Assembly: GCA_026874595.1 (NCBI GenBank)
Contig: CM049317.1
Coordinates: forward strand, 62,845,118-62,909,117
Source of the DNA: Sipunculus nudus
Lineage: Eukaryota; Annelida; Sipuncula; Golfingiida; Sipunculidae
Length of the DNA stretch: 64,000 bases
Direction of reading: 5' to 3'
Numbering within the stretch: position 1 is the stretch's first letter; every line of letters begins with the position of its first letter. The position numbers and the translations under genes were made by a program. The notes below the pieces were generated by a model. It was given only the letters and a program-made list of their open reading frames with translations. It did not search any database and was not told the origin of the DNA. Of the stretch, positions 8,281 through 22,210 are shown piece by piece.

Positions 8281-8659
8281 TGTTGTGAATTTGCCGTAAG
8301 CAAAGAATAAGCAAAGCATCAGCAAAGTGTAAGCAAAGGGATTATGCCTTCATAATTGCTTTTTTTCACCATTTTCTGAAGAAATAATGTATTTTTGGAC
8401 TTTGCGGGGGTCTTATAATGTCAGAAATGGTAAAACATTGTAGGTAAATTGTGTTAAAATTGGAGAATGGGTCAAAGAAATCAATAAATGACTTTTTTTT
8501 TAAAAATAGCAGAATTATACATTTCCGGTTTTGATTGAACGATATTGCCCTTACTTTTTAATATTAATGTTCACTAACCGGGACTGCTGTGTAGCCAGGG
8601 GACCGTCTGTCTCCATATGGTTCATATCAGTGTGTATTTGTAGGAAAATGCTGCATTTC
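8281..8659 (+). repeat. Monomer type P
   Basis: Like B at its start (GTGAATTTGCC) but with GTGTAAGCAAAGG, GTCTTATAATG, a T8-9 A5 tract, CTTTTTAATATT, GGGGACCGTC and a TTTGTAGG tail. Eight copies: 8281, 17692, 27111, 31638, 38412, 42176, 59115, 62880, plus the 5' part of the hybrid at 21837. E normally follows it. Confidence 0.92.
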
Positions 8660-9408
8660 TGTTGTGATTTTGCCGTAAGCAAAGAATAAGCAAAGCATAA
8701 AAAAAAGTGTAGGCAAAGGGATTATGCCTGCATAATTACTTTTTGGCACCATTTTCTGAAGAAATAATGTATTTTTGGACTTTGCGGGGTCTAATAATGT
8801 CAGAAATGGTAAAACATTGTAGGTAAATTGTGTTAAAATTGGAGAATGGGTCAAAGAAATCAATAAATGACTTTTTTTAAAAATAGCAGAATTATACATT
8901 TCCGGTTTTGATTGAACAATATTGCCCTTACTTTTTAATATTAATGTTCACTAACCGGGACTGCTGTGTAGCCAGGGGACCGTCTGTCTCCATATGGTTC
9001 ATATCAGTGTGTATTTGTAGGAAAATGCTGCATTTCTGTTGTGATTTTGCCGTTAGCAAAGAATAAGCAAAGCATCAGCAAACTGTAAGCAAAGGGATTA
9101 TGCCTTCATAATTGCTTTTTTCACCATTTTCTGAAGAAATAATGTATTTTTGGACTTTGCGGGGGTCTTATGTCAGAAATGGTAAAACATTGTAGGTAAA
9201 TTGTGTTAAAATTGGAAAATGGGTCCAAGAAATCAATAAATGAATTTTTTAAAAATAGCAGAATTATACATTATCGGTTTTGATTGAACGATATTGCCCT
9301 TACTTTTGACATTAATGTTCACTAAACGGGACTGCTATGTAGCCAGGGGACCCGTCTGTCCCCATATGGGTCATATCAGTGTGTATTTTTAGGAAAATGC
9401 TGCATTTC

Positions 9409-12400
9409 TGTTGTGATTTTGCCGTAAGCAAAGAATAAGCAAAGCATCAGCAAAGTGTAAGCAAAGGGATTATGCTTTCATGATTGCTTTTTGGCACCAT
9501 TTTCTGAAGAAATAATGTATTTTTGGACTTTGCGATGGTCTAATAATGTCATAAATGGTAAAACACTGTAAGTAAATTGTGTTAAAATTGGAAAATGGGT
9601 CCAAGAAATCAATAAATGACTTTTTTAAAAATAGCAGAATTATACATTATCGGTTTTGATCGAACGATATTGCCCTTACTTTTGATATTAATGTTCACTT
9701 TCCGGGACTGCTGTGTAGCCAGGGGACCCGTCTGTCACCATATGGTTCTTATCAGTGTGTATTTATAGGAAAATGCTGCATTTCTGTTGTGATTTTGCCG
9801 TAAGCAAAGAATAAGCAAAGCATCAGCAAAGTGTAAGCAAAGGGATTATGCTTTCATGATTGCTTTTTGGCACCATTTTCTGAAGAAATAATGTATTTTT
9901 GGACTTTGCGATGGTCTAATAATGTCATAAATGGTAAAACACTGTAAGTAAATTGTGTTAAAATTGGAAAATGGGTCCAAGAAATCAATAAATGACTTTT
10001 TTAAAAATAGCAGAATTATACATTATCGGTTTTGATCGAACGATATTGCCCTTACTTTTGATATTAATGTTCACTTTCCGGGACTGCTGTGTAGCCAGGG
10101 GACCCGTCTGTCACCATATGGTTCTTATCAGTGTGTATTTATAGGAAAATGCTGCATTTCTGTTGTGATTTTGCCGTAAGCAAAGAATTAGCAAAGCATC
10201 AGCAAGGTGTAAGCAAAGGGATTATGCCTTCATAATTGCTCTTTGGCACCATTTTCTGAATAAATAATGTATTTTTGGGCATGGGGGGGGGGGGGGTCTA
10301 ATTATGTCAGAAATGGTGAAACACTGTAGGTAAATTGTGTTAAAATTGGAAAATGGGTCCAATAAATCAATAAATGACTTTTTAAAAATTGCAGAATTAT
10401 ATATTACCGGTTTTGATTGAACAATATTGCCCTTATTTTTGATATTAATGGTCACTAACCGGGACTGCTGTGTAGCCAGGGGACCCGTCTGTCTCCATAT
10501 GGTTCATATCAGTGTGTATTTTTAGGAAAATGCTGCATTTCTGTTGTGAATTTGCCGTAAGCAAAGAATAAGCAAAGCATCAGCAAAGTGTAAGTAAAGG
10601 GATTATGCCTTCATAATTGCTTTTTTTCACCATTTTCTGAAGAAATAATGTATTTTTGGACTTTGCGGGGGTCTAATAATGTCAGAAATGGTAAAACATT
10701 GTAGGTAAATTGTGTTAAAATTGGAGAATGGGTCAAAGAAATCAATAGATGACTTTTTTTAAAAATAGCAGAATTATACATTTCCGGTTTTGATTGAACG
10801 ATATTGCCCTTACTTTTTAATATTAATGTTCACTATCCGGGACTGCTGTGTAGCCAGGGGACCCGTCTGTCACCATTTGGTTCTTATCAGTGTGTATTTT
10901 TAGGAAAATGCTGCATTTCTGTTGTGATTTTGCCGTAAGCAAAGAATTAGCAAAGCATCAGCAAAGTGTAAGCAAAGGGATTATGCTTTCATAGTTGATT
11001 TTTTTCACCATATTCTGAAGAAATAATGTATTTTTGGACTTTGCGGGGGTCTAATAATGTCAGAAATGGTAAAACACTGTAAGTAAATTGTGTTAAAATT
11101 GGAAAATGGGTCCAAGAAATCAATAAATGACTTTTTTAAAAATAGCAGAATTATACATTATCGGTTTTGATCGAACGATATTGCCCTTACTTTTGATATT
11201 AATGTTCACTTTCCGGGACTGCTGTGTAGCCAGGGGACCCGTCTGTCACCATATGGTTCTTATCACTGTGTATTTATAGGAAAATGCTGCATTTCTGTTG
11301 TGATTTTGCCGTAAGCAAAGAATTAGCAAAGCATCAGCAAGGTGTAAGCAAAGGGATTATGCCTTCATAATTGCTCTTTGGCACCATTTTCTGAAGAAAT
11401 AATGTATTTTTGGACTTTGCGGGGGTCTTATAATGTCAGAAATGGTAAAACATTGTAGGTAAATTGTGTTAAAATTGAAAAATGGGTCAAAGAAATCAAT
11501 AAATGACTTTTTTAAAAATAGAAGAATTATACATTTGCGGTTTTGATTGAACGATATTGCCCTTACTTTTGATATTAATGACTAACCGGGACTGCTATGT
11601 AGCCAGGGGACCCGTCTGTCCCCATATGGGTCATATCAGTGTGTATTTTTAGGAAAATGCTGCATTTCTGTTGTGATTTTGCCGTAAGCAAAGAATAAGC
11701 AAAGCATAAAAAAAAGTGTAGGCAAAGGGATTATGCCTGCATAATTACTTTTTGGCACCATTTTCTGAAGAAATAATGTATTTTTGGACTTTGCGGGGTC
11801 TAATAATGTCAGAAATGGTAAAACATTGTAGGTAAATTGTGTTAAAATTGGAGAATGGGTCAAAGAAATCAATAAATGACTTTTTTTAAAAATAGCAGAA
11901 TTATACATTTCCGGTTTTGATTGAACAATATTGCCCTTACTTTTTAATATTAATGTTCACTAACCGGGACTGCTGTGTAGCCAGGGGACCGTCTGTCTCC
12001 ATATGGTTCATATCAGTGTGTATTTGTAGGAAAATGCTGCATTTCTGTTGTGATTTTGCCGTTAGCAAAGAATAAGCAAAGCATCAGCAAACTGTAAGCA
12101 AAGGGATTATGCCTTCATAATTGCTTTTTTCACCATTTTCTGAAGAAATAATGTATTTTTGGACTTTGCGGGGGTCTTATGTCAGAAATGGTAAAACATT
12201 GTAGGTAAATTGTGTTAAAATTGGAAAATGGGTCCAAGAAATCAATAAATGAATTTTTTAAAAATAGCAGAATTATACATTATCGGTTTTGATTGAACGA
12301 TATTGCCCTTACTTTTGACATTAATGTTCACTAAACGGGACTGCTATGTAGCCAGGGGACCCGTCTGTCCCCATATGGGTCATATCAGTGTGTATTTTTA

Positions 12401-15400
12401 GGAAAATGCTGCATTTCTGTTGTGATTTTGCCGTAAGCAAAGAATAAGCAAAGCATCAGCAAAGTGTAAGCAAAGGGATTATGCTTTCATGATTGCTTTT
12501 TGGCACCATTTTCTGAAGAAATAATGTATTTTTGGACTTTGCGATGGTCTAATAATGTCATAAATGGTAAAACACTGTAAGTAAATTGTGTTAAAATTGG
12601 AAAATGGGTCCAAGAAATCAATAAATGACTTTTTTAAAAATAGCAGAATTATACATTATCGGTTTTGATCGAACGATATTGCCCTTACTTTTGATATTAA
12701 TGTTCACTTTCCGGGACTGCTGTGTAGCCAGGGGACCCGTCTGTCACCATATGCTTCTTATCAGTGTGTATTTATAGGAAAATGCTGCATTTCTGTTGTG
12801 ATTTTGCCGTAAGCAAAGAATTAGCAAAGCATCAGCAAGGTGTAAGCAAAGGGATTATGCCTTCATAATTGCTCTTTGGCACCATTTTCTGAATAAATAA
12901 TGTATTTTTGGGCATGGGGGGGGGGTCTAATTATGTCAGAAATGGTGAAACACTGTAGGTAAATTGTGTTAAAATTGGAAAATGGGTCCAATAAATCAAT
13001 AAATGACTTTTTAAAAATTGCAGAATTATATATTACCGGTTTTGATTGAACAATATTGCCCTTATTTTTGATATTAATGGTCACTAACCGGGACTGCTGT
13101 GTAGCCAGGGGACCCGTCTGTCTCCATATGGTTCATATCAGTGTGTATTTTTAGGAAAATGCTGCATTTCTGTTGTGAATTTGCCGTAAGCAAAGAATAA
13201 GCAAAGCATCAGCAAAGTGTAAGTAAAGGGATTATGCCTTCATAATTGCTTTTTTTCACCATTTTCTGAAGAAATAATGTATTTTTGGACTTTGCGGGGG
13301 TCTAATAATGTCAGAAATGGTAAAACATTGTAGGTAAATTGTGTTAAAATTGGAGAATGGGTCAAAGAAATCAATAGATGACTTTTTTTAAAAATAGCAG
13401 AATTATACATTTCCGGTTTTGATTGAACGATATTGCCCTTACTTTTTAATATTAATGTTCACTATCCGGGACTGCTGTGTAGCCAGGGGACCCGTCTGTC
13501 ACCATTTGGTTCTTATCAGTGTGTATTTTTAGGAAAATGCTGCATTTCTGTTGTGATTTTGCCGTAAGCAAAGAATTAGCAAAGCATCAGCAAAGTGTAA
13601 GCAAAGGGATTATGCTTTCATAGTTGATTTTTTTCACCATTTTCTGAAGAAATAATGTATTTTTGGACTTTGCGGGGGTCTAATAATGTCAGAAATGGTA
13701 AAACACTGTAAGTAAATTGTGTTAAAATTGGAAAATGGGTCCAAGAAATCAATAAATGACTTTTTTAAAAATAGCAGAATTATACATTATCGGTTTTGAT
13801 CGAACGATATTGCCCTTACTTTTGATATTAATGTTCACTTTCCGGGACTGCTGTGTAGCCAGGGGACCCGTCTGTCACCATATGGTTCTTATCACTGTGT
13901 ATTTATAGGAAAATGCTGCATTTCTGTTGTGATTTTGCCGTAAGCAAAGAATTAGCAAAGCATCAGCAAGGTGTAAGCAAAGGGATTATGCCTTCATAAT
14001 TGCTCTTTGGCACCATTTTCTGAAGAAATAATGTATTTTTGGACTTTGCGGGGGTCTTATAATGTCAGAAATGGTAAAACATTGTAGGTAAATTGTGTTA
14101 AAATTGGAAAATGGGTCAAAGAAATCAATAAATGACTTTTTTAAAAATAGAAGAATTATACATTTGCGGTTTTGATTGAACGATATTGCCCTTACTTTTG
14201 ATATTAATGACTAACCGGGACTGCTATGTAGCCAGGGGACCCGTCTGTCCCCATATGGGTCATATCAGTGTGTATTTTTAGGAAAATGCTGCATTTCTGT
14301 TGTGATTTTGCCGTAAGCAAAGAATAAGCAAAGCATCAGCAAAGTGTAAGCAAAGGGATTATGCTTTCATGATTGCTTTTTGGCACCATTTTCTGAAGAA
14401 ATAATGTATTTTTGGACTTTGGGGGGGTCTAATAATGTCAGAAATGGTAAAACACTGTAGGTAAATTGTGTTAAAATTGGAAAATGAGTCCAAGAAATCA
14501 ATAAATGACTTTTTTAAAAATAGCAGAATTATACATTATCGGTTTTGATTGAACGATATTGCCCTTACTTTTGATATTAATGTTCACTATCCGGGACTGC
14601 TGTGTAGCCAGGGGACCCGTCTGTCACCATATGGTTCTTATCAGTGTGTATTTATAGGAAAATGCTGCATTTCTGTTGTGATTTTGCCGTAAGCAAAGAA
14701 TTAGCAAAGCATCAGCAAGGTGTAAGCAAAGGGATTATGCCTTCATAATTGCTCTTCGGCACCATTTTCTGAATAAATAATGTATTTTTGGGCATTGGGG
14801 GGGGGGTCTAATTATGTCAGAAATGGTGAAACACTGTAGGTAAATTGTGTTAAAATTGGAAAATGGGTCCAATAAATCAATAAATGACTTTTTAAAAATT
14901 GCAGAATTATACATTACCGGTTTTGATTGAACAATATTGCCCTTATTTTTGATATTAATGGTCACTAACCGGGACTGCTGTGTAGCCAGGGGACCCGTCT
15001 GTCTCCATATTGTTCATATCAGTGTGTATTTTTAGGAAAATGCTGCATTTCTGTTGTGAATTTGCCGTAAGCAAAGAATAAGCAAAGGATCAGCAAAGTG
15101 TAAGTAAAGGGATTATGCCTTCATAATTGCTTTTTTTCACCATTTTCTGAAGAAATAATGTATTTTTGGACTTTGCGGGGGTCTAATAATGTCAGAAATG
15201 GTAAAACATTGTAGGTAAATTGTGTTAAAATTGGAGAATGGGTCAAAGAAATCAATAAATGACTTTTTTTAAAAATAGCAGAATAATACATTTCCGGTTT
15301 TGATTGAACGATATTGCCCTTACTTTTGATATTAATGTTCACTATCCGGGACTGCTTTGTAGCCAGGGGACCCGTCTGTCACCATTTGGTTCTTATCAGT

Positions 15401-18400
15401 GTGTATTTTTAGGAAAATGCTGCATTTCTGTTGTGATTTTGCCGTAAGGAAAGAATTAGCAAAGCATCAGGAAAGTGTAAGCAAAGGGATTATGCTTTCA
15501 TAGTTGATTTTTTTCACCATTTTCTGAAGAAATAATGTATTTTTGGACTTTGCGGGGGTCTAATAATGTCAGAAATGGTAAAACACTGTAGGTAAATTGT
15601 GTTAAAATTGGAAAATGGGTCCAAGAATTCAATAAATGACTTTTTTTTAAAATTGCAGAACTATACATTATCGGTTTTGATTGAACGATATTGCCCTTAC
15701 TTTTGATATTAATGTTCACTTTCCGGGACTGCTGTGTAGCCAGGGGACCCGTCTGTCACCATATGGTTCTTATCAGTGTGTATTTTTAGGAAAATGCTGC
15801 ATTTCTGTTGTGATTTTGCCGTAAGCAAAGAATTAGCAAAGCATCAGCAAAGTGTAAGCAAAGGGATTATGCTTCATAGTTGCTTTTTTTCACCATTTTC
15901 TGAAGAAATCATGTATTTTCGGACTTTGCGGGGGTCTAATAATGTCAGAAATGGTAAAACATTGTAGGTAAATTGTGTTAAAATTGGAAAATGGGCCAAA
16001 GAAATCAATAAATGACTTTTTTAAAAATTGCAGAATTATACATTACCGGTTTTGATTGAACAATATTGCCCTTACTTTTGATATTAATGTTCACTAACCG
16101 GGACTGCTGTGTAGCCAGGGGACCCGTCTGTCCCCATATGGGTCATATCAGTGTGTTTTTTTTTTTTGGAAAATGCTGCATTTCTGTTATGATTTTGCGG
16201 TAAGCAAAGAATAAGCAGACCATAAGCAAAGTGTAAGCAAAGGGATTATGTCTTAATAATTGCTTTTTGGCACCATTTTCTGAAAAAAATATTGTATTTT
16301 TGGGCTTTGCGGGGGTCTAATAATGTCAGATATGGTGAAACACTGAAAGTAAATTGTGTTAAAATTGGAAAATGTGTCCAATAAATCAATAATGACTTTT
16401 TTAAAAATTGCAGAATTATACATTCGCGGTTTTGATTGAACGATATTGCCCTTACTTTTGATATTAATGTTCACTAACCGGGACTGCTGTGTAGCTAGGG
16501 GACCCGTCTGTCCCCCCTTTGGGTCATATCAGTGTGTATTTTAAGGAAAATGCTGCATTTCTGTTGTGATTTTGCCGTAAGCAAAGAATAAGCAAAGAAT
16601 CAGCAAAGTGTAAGCAAAGGGATTATGCCTTCATAATAGCTTTTTTTCTCCATTTTCTGAAGAAAACAATGTACTTTTGGACTTTGCGGGGGTCTAATAA
16701 TGTCAGAAATGATCAAACACTGTAGGTAAATTCTGTTAAAATTAGAAAATGGGTCCCAGGAATCAATAAATGACTGTTTTAAGTAGCAGAATTTTACATT
16801 TGTGGTTTTGATTGAACGATATTGCCCTTACTTTCGATATTAATATTCACTAACCGGGACTGCAGTGTAGCCAGGCGACCCGTCTGTCTCCATATGGGTC
16901 ATATCAGTGTGTATTTTTAGGAAAATGCTGCATTTCTGTTGTGATTTTGCCGTAAGCAAAGAATAAGCAAAGAATCAGCAAAGTGTAAGCAAAGGGATTA
17001 TGCCTTCATAATTGTTTTTTTTTTCTCCATTTTCTGAAGAAATAATGTATTTTTGGACTTTGCGGGGGTCTAATAATTTCAGAACTGGTAAAAAATTGTA
17101 GGTAAATTGTTTCAAAATTGGAAAATGAGTCCAAGAAATCAATAAATGACTTTTTTAAAAATATAAGAATTATACATTTGCGGTTTTGATTGAACGATAT
17201 TGCCCTTACTTTTGATATTAATGTTCACTAACCGGGACTGCTGTGTAGCCAGGGGACCCGTCTGTCACCATATGGTTCATATCAGTGTGCATTTTTAGGA
17301 AAATGCTGCATTTCTGTTGTGATTTTTGCCGTAAGCAAAGAATAAGCAAAGTATCAGCAAAGTGTAAGCAAAGGTATTATGCCTTCATAATTGCTTTTTG
17401 GCACCATTTTCTGAATAAATAATGTATTTTTGGGCATTGGGGGGGGTCTAATTATGTCAGAAATGGTGAAACACTGTAGGTAAATTGTGTTAAAATTGGA
17501 AAATGGGTCCAATAAATTAATAAATGACTTTTTAAAAATTGCAGAATTATACATTACCGGTTTTGATTGAACAATATTGCCCTTATTTTTGATATTAATG
17601 GTCACTAACCGGGACTGCTGTGTAGCCAGGGGACCCGTCTGTCTCCATATGGTTCATATCAGTGTGTATTTTTAGGAAAATGCTGCATTTCTGTTGTGAA
17701 TTTGCCGTAAGCAAAGAATAAGCAAAGCATCAGCAAAGTGTAAGCAAAGGGATTATGCCTTCATAATTGCTTTTTTTCACCATTTTCTGAAGAAATAATG
17801 TATTTTTGGACTTTGCGGGGGTCTTATAATGTCAGAAATGGTAAAACATTGTAGGTAAATTGTGTTAAAATTGGAGAATGGGTCAAAGAAATCAATAAAT
17901 GACTTTTTTTTTAAAAATAGCAGAATTATACATTTCCGGTTTTGATTGAACGATATTGCCCTTACTTTTTAATATTAATGTTCACTAACCGGGACTGCTG
18001 TGTAGCCAGGGGACCGTCTGTCTCCATATGGTTCATATCAGTGTGTATTTGTAGGAAAATGCTGCATTTCTGTTGTGATTTTGCCGTAAGCAAAGAATAA
18101 GCAAAGCATAAAAAAAAGTGTAGGCAAAGGGATTATGCCTGCATAATTACTTTTTGGCACCATTTTCTGAAGAAATAATGTATTTTTGGACTTTGCGGGG
18201 TCTAATAATGTCAGAAATGGTAAAACATTGTAGGTAAATTGTGTTAAAATTGGAAAATGGGTCAAAGAAATCAATAAATGACTTTTTTAAAAATAGAAGA
18301 ATTATACATTTGCGGTTTTGATTGAACGATATTGCCCTTACTTTTGATATTAATGACTAACCGGGACTGCTATGTAGCCAGGGGACCCGTCTGTCCCCAT

Positions 18401-18443
18401 ATGGGTCATATCAGTGTGTATTTTTAGGAAAATGCTGCATTTC
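9409..18443 (+). repeat. HOR copy 2: 24 monomers, ends in an E/D hybrid
   Basis: Starts and types: 9409 G, 9785 G, 10161 A, 10542 B, 10920 C, 11296 D, 11669 E, 12046 F, 12418 G', 12794 A, 13171 B, 13549 C, 13925 D, 14298 H, 14674 A', 15052 I, 15429 J, 15806 K, 16185 L, 16562 M, 16937 N, 17315 O, 17692 P, 18071 E/D hybrid. It matches copy 1 type for type at an offset of 9409-9412 bp. Differences seen include CACCATATTCTG near 11010 (copy 1 has CACCATTTTCTG), CTCTTCGGCACC near 14755, and the poly-G length at 10283 (14, against 12 in copy 1). Confidence 0.93.
18071..18443 (+). repeat. Hybrid monomer E/D
   Basis: The 5' part is E (A-run in the third 11-bp unit, GCCTGCATAATTAC, GCGGGGTCTAATAATG up to 18210). 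The 3' part is D (GGAAAATGGGTCAAAG from about 18252, AATAGAAGAATT, TTTGCGG, TTAATGACTAACC, CCCCATATGGG). The join lies between about 18205 and 18255. It removes 14 monomers of the canonical order. Confidence 0.92.
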
Positions 18444-21400
18444 TGTTGTGATTTTGCCGTAAGCAAAGAATAAGCAAAGCATCAGCAAAGTGTAAGCAAA
18501 GGGATTATGCTTTCATGATTGCTTTTTGGCACCATTTTCTGAAGAAATAATGTATTTTTGGACTTTGGGGGGGTCTAATAATGTCAGAAATGGTAAAACA
18601 CTGTAGGTAAATTGTGTTAAAATTGGAAAATGAGTCCAAGAAATCAATAAATGACTTTTTTAAAAATAGCAGAATTATACATTATCGGTTTTGATTGAAC
18701 GATATTGCCCTTACTTTTGATATTAATGTTCACTATCCGGGACTGCTGTGTAGCCAGGGGACCCGTCTGTCACCATATGGTTCTTATCAGTGTGTATTTA
18801 TAGGAAAATGCTGCATTTCTGTTGTGATTTTGCCGTAAGCAAAGAATTAGCAAAGCATCAGCAAGGTGTAAGCAAAGGGATTATGCCTTCATAATTGCTC
18901 TTTGGCACCATTTTCTGAATAAATAATGTATTTTTGGGCATTGGGGGGGGGTCTAATTATGTCAGAAATGGTGAAACACTGTAGGTAAATTGTGTTAAAA
19001 TTGGAAAATGGGTCCAATAAATCAATAAATGACTTTTTAAAAATTGCAGAATTATACATTACCGGTTTTGATTGAACAATATTGCCCTTATTTTTGATAT
19101 TAATGGTCACTAACCGGGACTGCTGTGTAGCCAGGGGACCCGTCTGTCTCCATATTGTTCATATCAGTGTGTATTTTTAGGAAAATGCTGCATTTCTGTT
19201 GTGAATTTGCCGTAAGCAAAGAATAAGCAAAGGATCAGCAAAGTGTAAGTAAAGGGATTATGCCTTCATAATTGCTTTTTTTCACCATTTTCTGAAGAAA
19301 TAATGTATTTTTGGACTTTGCGGGGGTCTAATAATGTCAGAAATGGTAAAACATTGTAGGTAAATTGTGTTAAAATTGGAGAATGGGTCAAAGAAATCAA
19401 TAAATGACTTTTTTTAAAAATAGCAGAATAATACATTTCCGGTTTTGATTGAACGATATTGCCCTTACTTTTGATATTAATGTTCACTATCCGGGACTGC
19501 TTTGTAGCCAGGGGACCCGTCTGTCACCATTTGGTTCTTATCAGTGTGTATTTTTAGGAAAATGCTGCATTTCTGTTGTGATTTTGCCGTAAGGAAAGAA
19601 TTAGCAAAGCATCAGGAAAGTGTAAGCAAAGGGATTATGCTTTCATAGTTGATTTTTTTCACCATTTTCTGAAGAAATAATGTATTTTTGGACTTTGCGG
19701 GGGTCTAATAATGTCAGAAATGGTAAAACACTGTAGGTAAATTGTGTTAAAATTGGAAAATGGGTCCAAGAATTCAATAAATGACTTTTTTTTAAAATTG
19801 CAGAACTATACATTATCGGTTTTGATTGAACGATATTGCCCTTACTTTTGATATTAATGTTCACTTTCCGGGACTGCTGTGTAGCCAGGGGACCCGTCTG
19901 TCACCATATGGTTCTTATCAGTGTGTATTTTTAGGAAAATGCTGCATTTCTGTTGTGATTTTGCCGTAAGCAAAGAATTAGCAAAGCATCAGCAAAGTGT
20001 AAGCAAAGGGATTATGCTTCATAGTTGCTTTTTTTCACCATTTTCTGAAGAAATCATGTATTTTCGGACTTTGCGGGGGTCTAATAATGTCAGAAATGGT
20101 AAAACATTGTAGGTAAATTGTGTTAAAATTGGAAAATGGGCCAAAGAAATCAATAAATGACTTTTTTAAAAATTGCAGAATTATACATTACCGGTTTTGA
20201 TTGAACAATATTGCCCTTACTTTTGATATTAATGTTCACTAACCGGGACTGCTGTGTAGCCAGGGGACCCGTCTGTCCCCATATGGGTCATATCAGTGTG
20301 TTTTTTTTTTTTGGAAAATGCTGCATTTCTGTTATGATTTTGCGGTAAGCAAAGAATAAGCAGACCATAAGCAAAGTGTAAGCAAAGGGATTATGTCTTA
20401 ATAATTGCTTTTTGGCACCATTTTCTGAAAAAAACATTGTATTTTTGGGCTTTGCGGGGGTCTAATAATGTCAGATATGGTGAAACACTGAAAGTAAATT
20501 GTGTTAAAATTGGAAAATGTGTCCAATAAATCAATAATGACTTTTTTAAAAATTGCAGAATTATACATTCGCGGTTTTGATTGAACGATATTGCCCTTAC
20601 TTTTGATATTAATGTTCACTAACCGGGACTGCTGTGTAGCTAGGGGACCCGTCTGTCCCCCCTTTGGGTCATATCAGTGTGTATTTTAAGGAAAATGCTG
20701 CATTTCTGTTGTGATTTTGCCGTAAGCAAAGAATAAGCAAAGAATCAGCAAAGTGTAAGCAAAGGGATTATGCCTTCATAATAGCTTTTTTTCTCCATTT
20801 TCTGAAGAAAACAATGTACTTTTGGACTTTGCGGGGGTCTAATAATGTCAGAAATGATCAAACACTGTAGGTAAATTCTGTTAAAATTAGAAAATGGGTC
20901 CCAGGAATCAATAAATGACTGTTTTAAGTAGCAGAATTTTACATTTGTGGTTTTGATTGAACGATATTGCCCTTACTTTCGATATTAATATTCACTAACC
21001 GGGACTGCAGTGTAGCCAGGCGACCCGTCTGTCTCCATATGGGTCATATCAGTGTGTATTTTTAGGAAAATGCTGCATTTCTGTTGTGATTTTGCCGTAA
21101 GCAAAGAATAAGCAAAGAATCAGCAAAGTGTAAGCAAAGGGATTATGCCTTCATAATTGTTTTTTTTTTCTCCATTTTCTGAAGAAATAATGTATTTTTG
21201 GACTTTGCGGGGGTCTAATAATTTCAGAACTGGTAAAAAATTGTAGGTAAATTGTTTCAAAATTGGAAAATGAGTCCAAGAAATCAATAAATGACTTTTT
21301 TAAAAATATAAGAATTATACATTTGCGGTTTTGATTGAACGATATTGCCCTTACTTTTGATATTAATGTTCACTAACCGGGACTGCTGTGTAGCCAGGGG

Positions 21401-22210
21401 ACCCGTCTGTCACCATATGGTTCATATCAGTGTGCATTTTTAGGAAAATGCTGCATTTCTGTTGTGATTTTTGCCGGAAGCAAAGAATAAGCAAAGTATC
21501 AGCAAAGTGTAAGCAAAGGTATTATGCCTTCATAATTGCTTTTTGGCACCATTTTCTGAATAAATAATGTATTTTTGGGCATTGGGGGGGGTCTAATTAT
21601 GTCAGAAATGGTGAAACACTGTAGGTAAATTGTGTTAAAATTGGAAAATGGGTCCAATAAATTAATAAATGACTTTTTAAAAATTGCAGAATTATACATT
21701 ACCGGTTTTGATTGAACAATATTGCCCTTATTTTTGATATTAATGGTCACTAACCGGGACTGCTGTGTAGCCAGGGGACCCGTCTGTCTCCATATGGTTC
21801 ATATCAGTGTGTATTTTTAGGAAAATGCTGCATTTCTGTTGTGAATTTGCCGTAAGCAAAGAATAAGCAAAGCATCAGCAAAGTGTAAGCAAAGGGATTA
21901 TGCCTTCATAATTGCTTTTTTTCACCATTTTCTGAAGAAATAATGTATTTTTGGACTTTGCGGGGGTCTTATGTCAGAAATGGTAAAACATTGTAGGTAA
22001 ATTGTGTTAAAATTGGAAAATGGGTCCAAGAAATCAATAAATGACTTTTTTTAAAAATAGCAGAATTATACATTATCGGTTTTGATCGAACGATATTGCC
22101 CTTACTTTTGATATTAATGTTCACTTTCCGGGACTGCTGTGTAGCCAGGGGACCCGTCTGTCACCATATGCTTCTTATCAGTGTGTATTTATAGGAAAAT
22201 GCTGCATTTC
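18444..22210 (+). repeat. HOR fragment: H A' I J K L M N O + P/F/G' hybrid
   Basis: Ten monomers: 18444 H, 18820 A', 19197 I, 19574 J, 19951 K, 20330 L, 20707 M, 21082 N, 21460 O, 21837 P/F/G' hybrid. It enters at H through the E/D hybrid at 18071, which skips 14 monomers of the canonical order. The K-to-K distance from copy 2 to this block is therefore 11 monomers (4145 bp). The I monomer at 19197 shares CTTTGTAGCC in the core with the I monomers at 15052 and 24470, linking these three neighbouring copies. Confidence 0.92.
21837..22210 (+). repeat. Hybrid monomer P/F/G'
   Basis: The 5' part is P (GTGAATTTGCC, T7 before CACC near 21922), the middle is F-like (GTCTTATGTCAG near 21967), and the 3' part is G' (TTGATCGAACG near 22085, CACTTTCC, ATATGCTTCTTATC, TTATAGG). 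It replaces 12 canonical monomers with one. The three-part structure suggests a crossover plus a conversion tract, or two crossovers. Confidence 0.88.

Larger units (their letters stand above)
1..9408 (+). repeat. HOR copy 1: complete 25-monomer unit
   Basis: This is the reference copy of the higher-order repeat. Monomer starts and types: 1 G, 376 G, 752 A, 1131 B, 1509 C, 1885 D, 2258 E, 2635 F, 3007 G', 3383 A, 3760 B, 4138 C, 4514 D, 4887 H, 5263 A', 5640 I, 6017 J, 6394 K, 6773 L, 7150 M, 7525 N, 7903 O, 8281 P, 8660 E, 9037 F. The same order resumes at 9409 with few point differences, so the unit is about 9.41 kb. Types A-G recur inside the unit, showing an internal duplication. Confidence 0.95.
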
